Below the pieces are notes generated by a model that saw only the letters and a program-made list of their open reading frames with translations, was not told where the DNA came from and made no database searches. Below, in pieces: positions 22,834 through 34,014 of a DNA stretch of 64,000 bases. The position numbers and the translations under genes were made by a program. The first letter of the stretch is position 1; every line of letters starts with the position of its first letter. The stretch covers positions 2,501 through 66,500 of the forward strand of contig JAQGDQ010000931.1 of the NCBI GenBank assembly GCA_030141605.1. The letters are read 5' to 3'. Source of the stretch: Tubiluchus corallicola. Taxonomy: Eukaryota; Priapulida; Priapulimorpha; Priapulimorphida; Tubiluchidae.

Positions 22834-24098
22834 GGTGCCACCATTCACTTTGAAAATTATGATGTAACTGGGGTGGACTTCATGACTTTTCGTTATTACA
22901 TCGTGGCTTTCCGTGAGTGCACCCTGCTTAAACTAATTCAGATTTCTGCAGCTTTCCTAATGTTCAGGCAAAAATATCACAAAATTAGCTGTCTATTTTT
23001 TTCTAAAAACTTATTATATTGTAACGGATCCGGGTCCTTTCCAGCCGCGGATCCGTCTCAGGATGTATCGAGCGGCATACAAGTTATGAAATACTTTACA
23101 GCAGACGAGAAAAGTAAAAAGAATACGAATGTAAAATAAACTTTAATGCACAACCAGTAGCTCCATGACATGTGAACAGATTTTTGTATAAAGATCAGCA
23201 AACCTACAGCATTTACCCTTACAGGCAGAAAGGCCAGGTTGGAATCATCAAATTACGGCATGCATTCTGTTTTATACAGGTACATTTGCATTACTGGGCT
23301 TCTTCAACCATACCCATTACTAACATTAGGGGGTTGGTCATAATCTGCCTTCGTAACAATATGTTAAACTATTGAGGGACGTGATTCGTTGCTTTTTATT
23401 CAGTCAACGAGCGATGTAGCCGGTGGGAAAATGGGAGTTAAAAACGGGAGCGCCAAATCGTGAAATGGTGGCGACTTTACCAATTATACCTTGTGCTTGT
23501 AAATCACGCTTTTATTAATAAATCGTTCTAACATTTTTCTCAGACATTGAAAAAAGCCTAACTTCCTGTAAAGCTTGTACTTTCCTTTAAAGCGAAAATT
23601 TGTTTCACATGTTAATTGTGTTGCAAAAGATTTAAAACGGTAACTGAGTACATTTGTCATTTTGTGCACATTTTTTTGTTTCTGTTTTTTTTATTTTTTC
23701 GATACTTAAACTCGTGTGGTAATGAAAATCTGCTACATTCCATTCTGCCACGCATAAATTATTGCACAAAGTGATGCGAGTGTTCGATTTTCCTGGCATT
23801 ACAGTGAATGAACGAAGGAGTGGATGAATAAGTGAACGAATGAAAAACAGAAGGTGTGAATGAATAAGTAAGTAAGTAAGTAATTTATTGTCATTATAGC
23901 ATGATACATACAATGAAATTGATGGGGTTTTACGTACTGCAGTAACTTATAGAAACAACAAGGAGATTAACACAAATAATTCAATCAATAAATCAATGAT
24001 TGAATGATTAATTGACTAAGTGATGGAACGAGTAAATGTTAAGCAGCATTACCGGATGTTTCTTCTTTATTAATTAAACTTTTTTCAACATGTTGCAG
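22834..24098. other. Methionine synthase intron 1, right part
   Basis: No exon was recognised. It contains an isolated CG-rich motif GGATCCGGGTCCTTTCCAGC at about 23027 and a short (AAGT)n stretch at about 23866-23884 beside a retroelement-like tail (CTTACTTACT on the minus strand). Confidence 0.4.
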
Positions 24099-24188
24099 GA
24101 GTATCTTGAAGCAGGTGCTGACATTATTGAAACAAATACGTTCAGTGGTACCAGAGTTGCACAGGCTGACTATGGAATGGAAGAGATG
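24099..24188 (+). CDS. MTR: Cobalamin-dependent methionine synthase, second coding exon
   Basis: Acceptor CATGTTGCAG, 30 codons reading [20 protein letters not shown] then [10 protein letters not shown], donor ATG|GTTAGTA. IETNTF is the signature of the homocysteine methyltransferase barrel. Phase 0 on both sides. It is separated from exon 1 by a 3.4-kb intron and followed 48 bp downstream by a hAT-like insertion. No exon 3 could be found on the plus strand in the remaining 39.8 kb of the window, which is unexpected. Confidence 0.94.
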
Positions 24189-24228
24189 GTTAGTAAAAAA
24201 AAAATATCGTGTGTGTAAATCTTGTAAT

Positions 24229-24774
24229 GTCTGTGACCCTGGTTCCTAACCTTTGGGCTCCCTGTACCCCTATTTCATTTTACACTATCTCCTAGTACCC
24301 CTTTTCCCGGTATAAGCAAAATGAAGAACTAACACTGATGTAATGTCGTGAATATATTTATTGTATGTATTATTCGTAACGCTACAATCAAGCGCAAATA
24401 ATGAGAGTTCAATGAGATGGCTGCTGTTGCATAGTAGAAATTAACTTTTTGAATCGGGATTCAGTTTTCGACAGACTGACTCTCATGTCTCCGCGGATGT
24501 GATGGCGGTCTCGGGCTTTTGTCTTGATTGTCACCTTCTGCCTGCTTCACACTGCAAGAAGTTCACTGAAGCCTTACAGTGGACAGGGGTCAAGACCTCG
24601 ACCGGAAACCACGGTTTGTCTGCAAAGTCGACAGAGATGTCTTGATCACCTGCTGATTATTATATAACACTACTTTTTTAAAATTGTCTAAGAGGCTTCT
24701 GAGGTACCCCTTGTGGTGTTCACTGGTACCCCCAGTGGTACTAGTACCCCACTTTGGGAACCGAGGATCTATGA
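24229..24774. mobile_element. Old hAT-like MITE of the H2 type
   Basis: The element is about 24237-24766, with ends CCCTGGTTCCTAACCTTTGGG and CCCACTTTGGGAACCGAGG, inverted with a few mismatches. Flanks GTCTGTGA (24229-24236) and ATCTATGA (24767-24774) agree at 6 of 8 positions, as expected of an aged target duplication. It lies in the intron after methionine synthase exon 2. Confidence 0.7.
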
Positions 24775-25147
24775 GCTTCAAGCAATTTTTCTTTCTTTAC
24801 CTGTCATCAGCATCTTTACTTCTTCATAATTAAACACATATAATTTTCTGTTTTTTTTCTATATACTTTGTCATTCTTAAATGTTCATGTTTGTCTGTAC
24901 TTATCCAATTGTTCCTGTAAAGTGTTTTTTGTGTATCATCTGTGTTTGTTACTGCCTCTACCCATTTAGTTTGTTTAAACACCCAGTTGGTTTACATGTC
25001 ATTTAATTCAGGTGGATTTTTTACTGTGCAGAGTAGTTTATTTTGCACAATATTGCTTGATGAATTTAATTTGCATGTTACGCAGCATTTTACACTTGTA
25101 GTTTCTTAGTGCCATCGGCAAAAATTACTGCATAAATAATTGAAATG

Positions 25148-25663
25148 GTGTAATTCAGGGGTGTGCAAATTGCGGCCCGCGGGCCACTTGAGGCCCGCCG
25201 AGAGAATTTGTGTGGCCTGCGAAGAGATTTGTCAACCTAATGAAAGTGCGGCCCAGGCGATTAATTGAGTGTATTGAGTGTATCCAGCTGAAGTCCGTGC
25301 CATGATCCCAAAGATAGTGCGGGTAGTTTTTTCTACTAGATCGAAACCCTTACAAGACGGTTGTAGCTTAATGTCACTGTACTACACAGACTGTGTGATA
25401 CACATTACTAATATGCATTGTAATGAAATTACCACTATCTGTCCTGAAAGTAGAAATATATGGTTTGTAATATAAATTTTAATAACTTCTAAAATAGTTT
25501 CTTGAGTGTAGTAGTAATGATGTACGCAGGTCGGATGCAAAAAATCGTTATTATGTCCTACTGTACTTGGCTCCTTGATCAAACTGCCTGTGGCCCACAG
25601 GAATTGCAGGAAAGTTTAATGTGGCCCTGCTAGTCAGATAATTTGCACACCCCTGGTGTAATT
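25148..25663. mobile_element. hAT-like MITE H1, copy 2, with 8-bp target duplication
   Basis: The element is 25156-25655, starts CAGGGGTGTGCAAATTGCGG and ends AATTTGCACACCCCTG. The exact direct repeat GTGTAATT lies at 25148-25155 and 25656-25663. It is collinear with the copy at 4693-5182, including ATCCAGCTGAAGTCCGTGCC. Confidence 0.95.
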
Positions 25664-25831
25664 GCCTTCTTGCCTATAGTGCATTATTATCACTAGAATG
25701 TTTACACTTAGAAAGATTGAAAGAATTGGATTTTGACTGGCACACAAAGAAAAAGTACTTACTAATGAATTATTTTGTGTCGAAATTATACAATCGAGGT
25801 TTCCAATTTCAAAGAATGGTTTAATACTTTC

Positions 25832-26244
25832 ACCGCACCTGAATATTTGTACAAAGAGTAAAGTATAAAAAATTAAAATTATACTTTATACACAGTTTTT
25901 GCAAATTTCTTTTTTATATGTCCCTAAGTTTAAATGACAATTGTAAAATAAATACAACGTATACATCCTTTAAGAGCGCTGAAACATAGCATTCCGCAGC
26001 TCAGTTGTAACTGTAGCATAAATCACATTTGAAATCAAATTTTCTAAATAAAATCAAAATGACAACACTGCTATAGATTAAGTACTGCATCCACATTCTC
26101 ATTTATAGTTTTCTTATTTCATTAGACAAAAACACTAATGATTATAGTGGGTTGTGTACAGATAGTGTAACAGTAACAATACACATGTACCAATTTTTCT
26201 TCAATTCTAATCAACTTCCCATTATCGTGCACACACTCTACTGT
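25832..26244 (-). repeat. Right arm of the 410-bp inverted repeat
   Basis: Reverse complement of 22426-22833. In this arm the inner edge reads TTTCACCGCACCTGAATATT. The outer edge joins the sulfotransferase-like fragment at 26253-26345. High identity implies a recent inverted duplication. Confidence 0.92.
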
Positions 26245-26252
26245 CATAAGGT

Positions 26253-26345
26253 TTCTTCTTCTGCAAATAATTACTCAATACCAGAGGATGGAGTTTAAGA
26301 AATTCGTAAAGAGTAAAGGTTCCTGTTTCTTGTGGTCCCACTACT
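26253..26345 (-). pseudogene. Heparan sulfate N-deacetylase/N-sulfotransferase-like fragment
   Basis: The minus strand reads FLVVGPQETGTFTLYEFLKL then HPLVLSNY. This resembles the 5'-phosphosulfate-binding loop and following helix of NDST sulfotransferases (family pattern GPQKTGTTALYxFLxxHPxxxSNY). The catalytic-loop Lys is Glu here, and a stop follows within 13 codons, so the piece cannot encode an active enzyme. In the adjacent inverted repeat another frame reads DNGKLIRIEEK, reminiscent of a later NDST strand, but that is weak. It is probably a broken gene copy or captured exon. Confidence 0.55.
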
Positions 26346-26407
26346 AAAAAAATTTGGCAGTGGACTGCACGAAATGTTGTGGTTCCAGAATTCTCGGTGG
26401 TACTTAT

Positions 26408-27375
26408 CATTATGAAGATATACTGTCTTGTTTTATATTCATTTACATTACACAGACCAGAATGCACATCTTTACAACTCTGGTATATCCCTTCCAAGGG
26501 CATGCAAAATGCAATTACAATACTGTGCTGCCATCTATAGTCAAAATCAATTTACATTATGAAGATATACTGTCTTGTTTTATATTCATTTACATTACGC
26601 AGACCAGAATGCACATCTTTACAACTCTGGTATATCCCTTCCAAGGGCATGCAAAATGCAATTACAATACTGTGCTGCCATCTATAGTCAAAATCAATTT
26701 ACATTATGAAGATATACTGTCTTGTTTTATATTCATTTACATTACGCAGACCAGAATGCACATCTTTACAACTCTGGTATATCCCTTCCAAGGGCATGCA
26801 AAATGCAATTACAGTACTGTGCTGCCATCTATAGTCAAAATCAATTTACATTATGAAGATATACTGTTGTTTTATATTCATTTACATTACACAGACCAGA
26901 ATGCACATCTTTACAACTCTGGTATATCCCTTCCAAGGGCATGCAAAATGCAATTACAATACTGTGCTGCCATCTATAGTCAAAATCAATTTACATTATG
27001 AAGATATACTGTCTTGTTTTATATTCGTTTACATTACGCAGACCAGAATGCACATCTTTACAACTCTGGTATATCCCTTCCAAGGGCATGCAAAATGCAA
27101 TTACAGTACTGTGCTGCCATCTATAGTCAAAATCAATTTACATTATGAAGATATACTGTTTTGTTTTATATTCATTTACATTACAGAGACCAGAATACAC
27201 ATCTTTACAACTCTGGCATATCCCTTCCAAGGGCATGCAAAATGCAATTACAGTACTGTGCTGCCATCTATAGTCAAAATCAATTTACATTATGAAGATA
27301 TACTGTCTTGGTTTATATTCATATAAATTACAGAGACCAGAATGCACATCTTTACAGCTCTGCCGTATCCCTTCG
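26408..27375. repeat. 147-bp tandem satellite, six full units plus a partial one
   Basis: The marker CATTATGAAGATATACTG occurs at 26408, 26555, 26702, 26849, 26994, 27141 and 27288. Spacings are 147, 147, 147, 145, 147 and 147. Because 147 is divisible by three, one frame stays open over several units (repeating peptide with MHIFTTLVYPFQGHAKCNYN), but the -2 unit breaks the frame and there is no family match. Each unit includes TGTGCTGCCATCTATAGTC. Confidence 0.97.
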
Positions 27376-27554
27376 AACTGATTTTTCGATCAACTTTGTT
27401 CAGTAACTCTGATAGGAAGAAAGAAAACAGAAGTGTTTGGATTAATAATTAATGTAAATTGTTCTGTAAGATCAAAAAGTGTTAATAATTTGTTATCTAT
27501 TGTCAGTTTATATAGTTCAGATAGCTATCAACATTTTTTCTGAAATAACAACTA

Positions 27555-27735
27555 CTACTGTAGCAGCAGTAGCAACAGTAGCAGCACTAGCAGCAACAAC
27601 AACAACAACAGCAGCAGCAGTAGCAGAACAGTAACAGCAGCAGTAGCAACAGCAGCAGTAACAACAGCAGCAGGAACAAGAGCAGCAGCAACAACAGCAG
27701 CAGTAACAGAAACAGCAACTGCAGTAACTACAACG
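27555..27735. repeat. CAG/CAA/GTA-rich microsatellite
   Basis: Runs of CAGCAG, CAACAA and AGTAGCAG in no fixed period. Low-complexity, with no evidence of a coding polyglutamine tract. Confidence 0.9.
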
Positions 27736-27881
27736 ATAAAACGTGTTAATTAGATCTCAGGGAAAATGTTCACCTATGTGGGCTGCTAGTGAAAAGAAAG
27801 GGAAAATGGGGCAAACAGCGCTACCTACAGGCGGATCAACTACTAAAATTTGACTAGAGCTATCTTTACTGCAAACGTTTT

Positions 27882-28115
27882 TGGTGTCTGCTGGGCAGAA
27901 TGAATGCCCTGAAGGCTAGCTGTGATGAAGGTTAGCGTTGAGGAATTTCTACACTTCACTCAGAAGTTTAGTTATTTTAATGCTGTATTTGACGTCAGCT
28001 GGTGTCTTCTGTGCAGCGTGAATGCCCTGAAGGCAAGCTGTGACGCGTTCAGAAATTTCTACAGTTCACTCACAAGTTTAGTCATTCTAATGTTGTGTTT
28101 AACTGTATTTATCTA
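27882..28115. repeat. Tandem duplication of about 118 bp
   Basis: Two diverged copies share AATGCCCTGAAGGC, AGCTGTGA and TTCTACACTTCACTC / TTCTACAGTTCACTC. No function can be assigned. Confidence 0.65.
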
Positions 28116-28394
28116 GAAATTAGTCATTCGATCAATAATTATCATATTTAAAGTGGTCACATTGCTTTAATCTACAGGATTACACTTGAAAATCTGTAAG
28201 TAATTAACATTAATTGTGTAAATAATTAATTTATAGAGTTTTGTTGACTTTTTGATACGCATGTAAACTTGCCAACACATAATACGTACCGGGCTGATTA
28301 CTTAGTTTATAGAATTAGCTCTGCAAGTTAAAAAAAGATTCTGAAGCACCTGGTGGGTAAAATGTTTATTTTGCTGTAATTGCACGTGATGACT

Positions 28395-28445
28395 GTGAAA
28401 AATGCTCTTTTTTCAGAAGTTTGTGGGAGAGACATCGGCCTGGTT
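28395..28445. repeat. Short direct repeat flanking a BEL/Pao fragment
   Basis: AAGTTTGTGGGAGAGACATC followed by GGCCTGGTTTTTAAT also occurs at 29535-29582 with few changes. The two copies bracket the reverse-transcriptase fragment at 28487-28725 and could be LTR remnants. Confidence 0.4.
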
Positions 28446-28486
28446 TTTAATTTGTTGATTATAATTCAAATGATTAGATTACATGT

Positions 28487-28725
28487 AAAAACGTGTAACA
28501 TCACGGTCAGGTTCTAAAAGACCCACCGCCAAAAATGCCTTTTCAATATCACTAACAATAGCATACCGATGCATCCCGAAACGTAATAAAATCCCACATT
28601 GGTCAGGCATAAGTACAGCATAAACATTTGCTAAGAGAAGGACTAGCCTTATTAGCTTTAGCTGATGCGTTATACACAATTTTTATCCAAAGTTTCTGTC
28701 TCAAATTCAGTATCAGAAAGGTGAC
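28487..28725 (-). pseudogene. BEL/Pao retrotransposon reverse-transcriptase fragment
   Basis: The minus strand gives IVYNASAKANKASPSLSKCL and, after a frameshift, DQCGILLRFGMHRYAIVSDI then EKAFLAVGLLEPDRDVTRFY. The pattern VYDASAKxxxxSPSLNxCL ... LLRFRxHxxAxxSDIEKAFLQIGLxExDRDVTRF is diagnostic of Pao-type RT palm sequences. It is frameshifted and truncated on both sides, hence dead. Confidence 0.85.
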
Positions 28726-28799
28726 GTTCGTCCGCTGATTCATATGTATTTTTAACGCTTTTTCCATCTTAGCCGTTTTACTACGAGTCTGTATAGACA

Positions 28800-31716
28800 T
28801 GTATGCTGTAAAGTAATAGGATTAGGACACAAGATGAACGGTCACGTTTAACAATCAATCAATTTTATCAAACCCTAAAAAGTACACATGCTATACGCAA
28901 TCAAATAAAAATGAATATTTCTAGTACTAGTTAGTTATGTGCTGTATAAACGCTGAGACCTTTTCCAGCCCTTGACCTTGGAGCCGGTAGGTCAAGATTG
29001 TCCCAGATTTAAACTGCACAGCAAAATGTCCTAGTTAAACTCGTAAACCTGTAGAAAAAATTTCTGTCAGCAAACAAAGCTGTAAAATAAAATATGTTAT
29101 CAGACTATATACTATGCTAGGCTGAAAATAAAAGGTAGAAATTACAATATTTAGTTTTGCTGTCACAAATTACGTGCCTTACGAGAAGCATAAAATCAAT
29201 AATACCAAAGGCTACTATTAAAAATACAACAAACGTATGATTCAAGTTATAGCGTTATATCTTAACTATTATAGTAAGCCTTGTGCTTCTCTACAGGTCC
29301 TATCAACATCAGCTTATTTGTATCAGTAGCGCTAAACTAAATACTTTGACTCGAGCGCATATAATTTATAAAACTGCTGACTATAAAAAATATGAAACAC
29401 CCTCCCGATGGCAAAGAACTTTATGGACAGCAACAAAATTTGCAAAATTTAAGCAGCCTAGCAAGTGCTTACACTTCGAACATTTACGGATTTAATTTGA
29501 GTAAAACCGGTGTGAGGCACCATGTGAAAAATGCTCATTTTTTCATAAGTTTGTGGGAGAGACATCGGCCTGGTTCTTAATTATACAAATACGTGGAAGT
29601 GTATATAGTCTAGTATGTTTTTTATAGAGAAAGGTGCATAACGCTTAAGTCTACGAGTTGATAATTAGAATGGTTTGCTGTTACTGAAACATATAATTTA
29701 GACTAAATTTTGACTCTTAACAAAAACCTCATAAATATTGGATTAAAAGGAGTGGCCACCCAAATAAAATTTATTCACTCACAAGTTTTGTCGCAATTAC
29801 ATAGTTACTACTTATAACAGCAGTAAACCTAATTATAGATACACATCAGCACATAACCATAAAAAAACTATTGAAGAAAGGGAAAAAAATTAGCCTAACG
29901 AATTAGGCGGACCATTTGACGTCTGCTTGTAGGAAAAGCAAGCGTCAAATGCTCACCTGTACAATGGTGACGAAGGAATTTATAGCTTCGGAATGAAGCC
30001 CGTATGAATAATTCAAGGTTAACCTAATTGAATGACTCTAGATAAATTTGCAAAGGTTTCAGAACCGGAATAAACTAGTTTGCAATGCTGTAAATGAAAG
30101 GTATAATAGCAGAATAGAACTCAATCACGGGAATGCGTGACACATGCATGAATAAAACTAGAACTAAACTTAAAAAAACTGCGACATTTATAGCATCTAC
30201 CATTTACACTAATCGGTACAAAGTTCCTATTTGCTGTGATGACAGCTAGAACACGTGAGTGAGGGCTATAACTCGTTAGGATTTCGAATGTGGAAGAGGG
30301 AAACTCACCATCAATATCAAATGTTGTTAGAAGGGACTGTTTCTGTCTTTCTAGCTTTAGAGTTACTTTGTATTGATGTTTATTAACTATAAATACAGTC
30401 AGAATAGACATTACAAATATAGCCTGGTGTCAAACCATCAGTCCCTAACCCTCTCTTCTCCTCAGCTCAGAAGTTCGGCTGATATTGTTGACTCTATAGA
30501 CGCGCCCCGGGACTCTGCACATCAAACAAGGTCACCCTTATTTGGATCTATAATCTAGGCCAGTTCTTGCCTACCAACTGAAATCGGTTTTCCCCGACTG
30601 ACATGATAGATTTTTTATGAACTATAAATTATTTAAACATTGTTAAAATTTAGCTGACACATATTAGACTATACTTTGTTTTACATATAACATGACAAGC
30701 ACACAAACATGTTTTTGATTAACACTTAAAATAAACTAAAATTAGACTACACAAAAACTTTACGAAAGTATAACCTAGTGGCGCAATAACAAAACCTGCG
30801 CACCACATAAAACGAACAAATTTCTCACCAAATCCTACGACCCATTACACATATATTATGTATTGTAATGTATATTTGCTCCTGACCTTAGTAACTATGA
30901 ATGCCACAAGATTCAAGCTCGTAGCAGGTTCTCATAATGTTGTGAATCAAGTTTAGAATAAGGAATTAATTAGAAAATTTATCGGAATAATTAAATGATA
31001 AGAGTTCGGAACTAGTATACTCCTCTTTGGTTGGATAACAAAGACTGTACAATTTGATTATAAGTGGCTCACATAGCTTGTACCTTGAATTTAATGAGTT
31101 AAAGTATCAGAGGTTGGTAAATGGGAAATGTTGAAAGATTAAACAAACGCCGAATAGTTAAATGAATTCCAATGTCATTAACACACATAAAATGCGCTAC
31201 ACGCTGGCAAGAGAAATCAATTGGCAGATGGTCGGTTGGAATGGCTCATTGTTCACAGTCGGAGGATGTCATCTACTGATAATTAACCCAGTCTCCCAGG
31301 CGATATTTCAAGGTCCAAATCAATAGAATTGCTGTCTTCGGTAACACGAAGTGCCGGGAGAATCAAGGATGCCATCTGCAGGTGGTCAGCATGTCTCTGC
31401 AGTGTGTCATTGTGTCATTGACGAAATGTCAAGCTAAGTGCCTTTCGCTTCTTAAGCGTCTGTACAAGCTCGATTGTGGGTTGTTGGAGCTTGCATTGCA
31501 GAAGAGTGCGGTGTTGCAGAGAGAACTGCGAGGCGATCTTCGAAGAAGACAGAATCTCTATCTCAGAGTAGGAAGAAATCTGCGTAGTTTGTGTTATAAC
31601 AAACCTCTGATGCTGAGAGTCTCGTTCATTTCAATATTTTAATCTTCAGAAAACTTGTTTTCACATATCTGCCATTTCCTTCATATAAATAAAACAGTTT
31701 TTTACTTTTGCTGCAG
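28800..31716. other. No gene recognised
   Basis: AT-rich sequence. It holds a small hairpin at about 29913-29952 (CATTTGACGTCTGCTTG ... CAAGCGTCAAATG) and several short open frames (30121-30411 minus, 31382-31642 plus) without a domain, splice context or codon pattern that would support them. The plus frame at 31382-31642 lies just upstream of a supported exon and might be linked to it. Confidence 0.35.
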
Positions 31717-31832
31717 ATGATACGTAGAATAACCTCGACTCAGCAAGATTATAATTCTGCCACCAGAAGGAGGCACCTGTCTGACACTCATCAAGAGATG
31801 ATGCTAGATGAAATGTACAAACAGAAAAGAAG
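31717..31832 (+). CDS. Unrecognised gene, penultimate coding exon (basic, coiled-coil-like)
   Basis: Acceptor TTTTGCTGCAG, frame MIRRITSTQQDYNSATRRRH then LSDTHQEMMLDEMYKQKR, donor AG|GTTAGTG in phase 2. It joins in frame to the next exon. The acceptor, the donor and an open frame throughout support a real exon. The leading ATG directly after the acceptor may be an internal Met. No family was recognised. It is rich in charged residues, with heptad-like Met/Leu spacing at the end. Confidence 0.5.
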
Positions 31833-32275
31833 GTTAGTGTCAAGTTGGTAATAAGTTCTTGTAGCAGCACAGAGCAGCTGATTTCTTCAAAACTGGAATC
31901 TTTAGAACTTAGACGTTTGAAACCCTAAAATTATCTGAACTAATTTAAACGTGATTGTTGGTATCTCCACTAGGGCTACCCCTACAAATTCTCCCCTGCC
32001 AGGTTGAATTGTGCTCATTGTGTTTAATCGAACATTTAATTGATAGAGAACATATGTAGTTGAAGTGCTGAATTATTCGAATTTTACACTTGATTTGAAT
32101 TCCAAATGAAAACTCGCTCGAATCGAAGTCGAATGTTCGATGCTCACCCCTTGAATTCTACATTCAGGTGCTCCTACAGTTGAGGGCTGGAAAGCGGTTT
32201 TCTATGTGCAAAGTTGTGCAAAAGTTGTAAAAAAGAGAATATGAATAACTTAATGACGTTTTTCTAGTTTTTCAG

Positions 32276-32387
32276 ACTGAGAGATTTAGAATTGATGATG
32301 AACAAACAGCACGACTTGTTGAAGCTCGTCGTGCAAAAATTGAAATTCATTCTGAGTTGGATGAACAGGACACGGGGTGGCAGCTGA
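32276..32387 (+). CDS. Unrecognised gene, last coding exon (amphipathic helix, stop)
   Basis: Acceptor CTAGTTTTTCAG. It completes Arg and reads LRDLELMMNKQHDLLKLVVQ then KLKFILSWMNRTRGGS and TGA. The predicted long amphipathic helix continues from the previous exon (DEMYKQKR-RLRDLELMM...), so the protein probably ends in a coiled coil. Membrane-channel C-termini look like this, but I cannot name the family. Confidence 0.5.
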
Positions 32388-32935
32388 CGAGTTTCAACCA
32401 AAAAACAGATTCTCATAAAGATTCAGGGCCACCCTCTGCCGCTAGACGGTGCCACCAGTGGGATAAACTGAGACATCTGGCGACCTTCACAACGACAAAG
32501 TCATAGTTTGACCTCTGTCCATCAACGACTGTCATCAGAGAAAAACTCGGAACTCAAAGTCGTAATTCTTCAATTGATCACTAGATGTCGATAATCAGCT
32601 CTGATGATGATGAAGATTTGTGATACACCACTGTGTGTTTACTACAAAATTAGCCACTAGATGGTGCCAGTCTTCAGTATTCAAGAAACTATTATGTAAC
32701 TGACTGCATCTCGACACACAGTCGGTTATTAGATGATGCCAATGATAAAATCAGCAATTCAATCAGCAAACTTGCGTTATTACAAAATCAGCTACTAGAT
32801 GGTGCCAGCAGTCAGCATTGCCATCAGTTGCTCACAAGCATTTAATCAGATTTGAGATACTTTACAGCAAATTACTACAAAAACTGCTGCTAGGTGGCGC
32901 AGACAGTGAGCAGTCAAGTAGGCGTCGTGGCATAC
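32388..32935 (+). repeat. Presumed 3' UTR with recurring CTAGATGGTGCCA motifs
   Basis: Variants of CTAGATGGTGCCAG occur at about 32441 (CTAGACGGTGCCAC), 32655, 32730 (TAGATGATGCCAA), 32797 and 32890 (CTAGGTGGCGCAGA), with a core at about 32582. Spacing is irregular (about 70-95 bp) with shared CAGTCAG/CAATCAG words between. This looks like a decayed tandem array. Confidence 0.55.
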
Positions 32936-34014
32936 AGCAACATTTTACTGGAAAGTTGGTCACCATGACAACCAAATGAGAAACTGAATAAGTTCAAATT
33001 TTGTTTTTCATGCTAAATGCTGTTTTTTCTTCTGGTTGCTTGTGTAAATATATTTTTATTTTTTTTCATTTTTTTGAAATTGGACACCTGTGAACTTATT
33101 TTCATGAATATTTTGTGTAATTTTGAAAGTCGCATTGAAGGTCATTGTGTTAAATTTTTACCCAAACAGAAGAAAATCAATTGTTAGATCTTCCTTGGTA
33201 AGTAAAGGCATATAATGAAGTTTCCATGAAAGTTTAATAAAGTAATATAATAAATATTAGGCATTTAAATGTCATTATTTGATTTTTCATTTAACTATAA
33301 CCAACGTTTACAATTGTGACAATCTCTAAACGAATTTTCATGTAGCCATTTCATAAGAACTGCATTCTGTATTTTTATATTATATCTTGGAGGTTATTTG
33401 TTTTGATGTGCTATTAAATGCATTCTTTCATAATTATAAGTTTGTCAGTTAAATATTGCAGAAATTTCTTACGATTACAATTAATTTTTTTAAATTTTCT
33501 GAGTAGCCTTGCAATGCGACGTAGCCCACAAATCCACTTTGTTGTTATCTAGTCAAATTTTTATCCATCTTTAAAAGTAATAGTTATTTGTAAACTTAAC
33601 TTCATAATTAAAAGTTTTATCAATACTGTATAAACATATAATATAAACAATATAAACAATACATATAACATTTACATATTATATGAACTTTCTTTCATCT
33701 TCAGTTATTTATGAACTGATTGCTAAAATTTGTCCTTTATTCAGTATTTAAAATAAAATAGATGATGTTGTATTATATTACCTAATATTTTTATTTATAT
33801 CTTTAGTTACGTATGAAATGTACTATATACAAGAATATACCTAGAGGATAAAAGACAAATTTACAATTGTATGTAATACTAAAGCATATGTAACAAGCTA
33901 CAAATTAGATTAGTACTATACAAGGAGCATGCATTACAGGATAAGATACATATTCACAATTATACTATAGTAAAAATATATAAGGTAAGATTAGGTAGAC
34001 ATCAAACATTCGAA

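Noticed and set aside
20531-24188. Betaine-homocysteine methyltransferase instead of methionine synthase
   Set aside because: [11 protein letters not shown] and [21 protein letters not shown] pattern is that of MetH/MTR; BHMT differs in these positions.
26354-27326. Long plus-strand ORFs with a 49-residue repeat
   Set aside because: The frame is open only because the satellite period is 147; one unit lacks 2 bp and breaks it, and no family matches.
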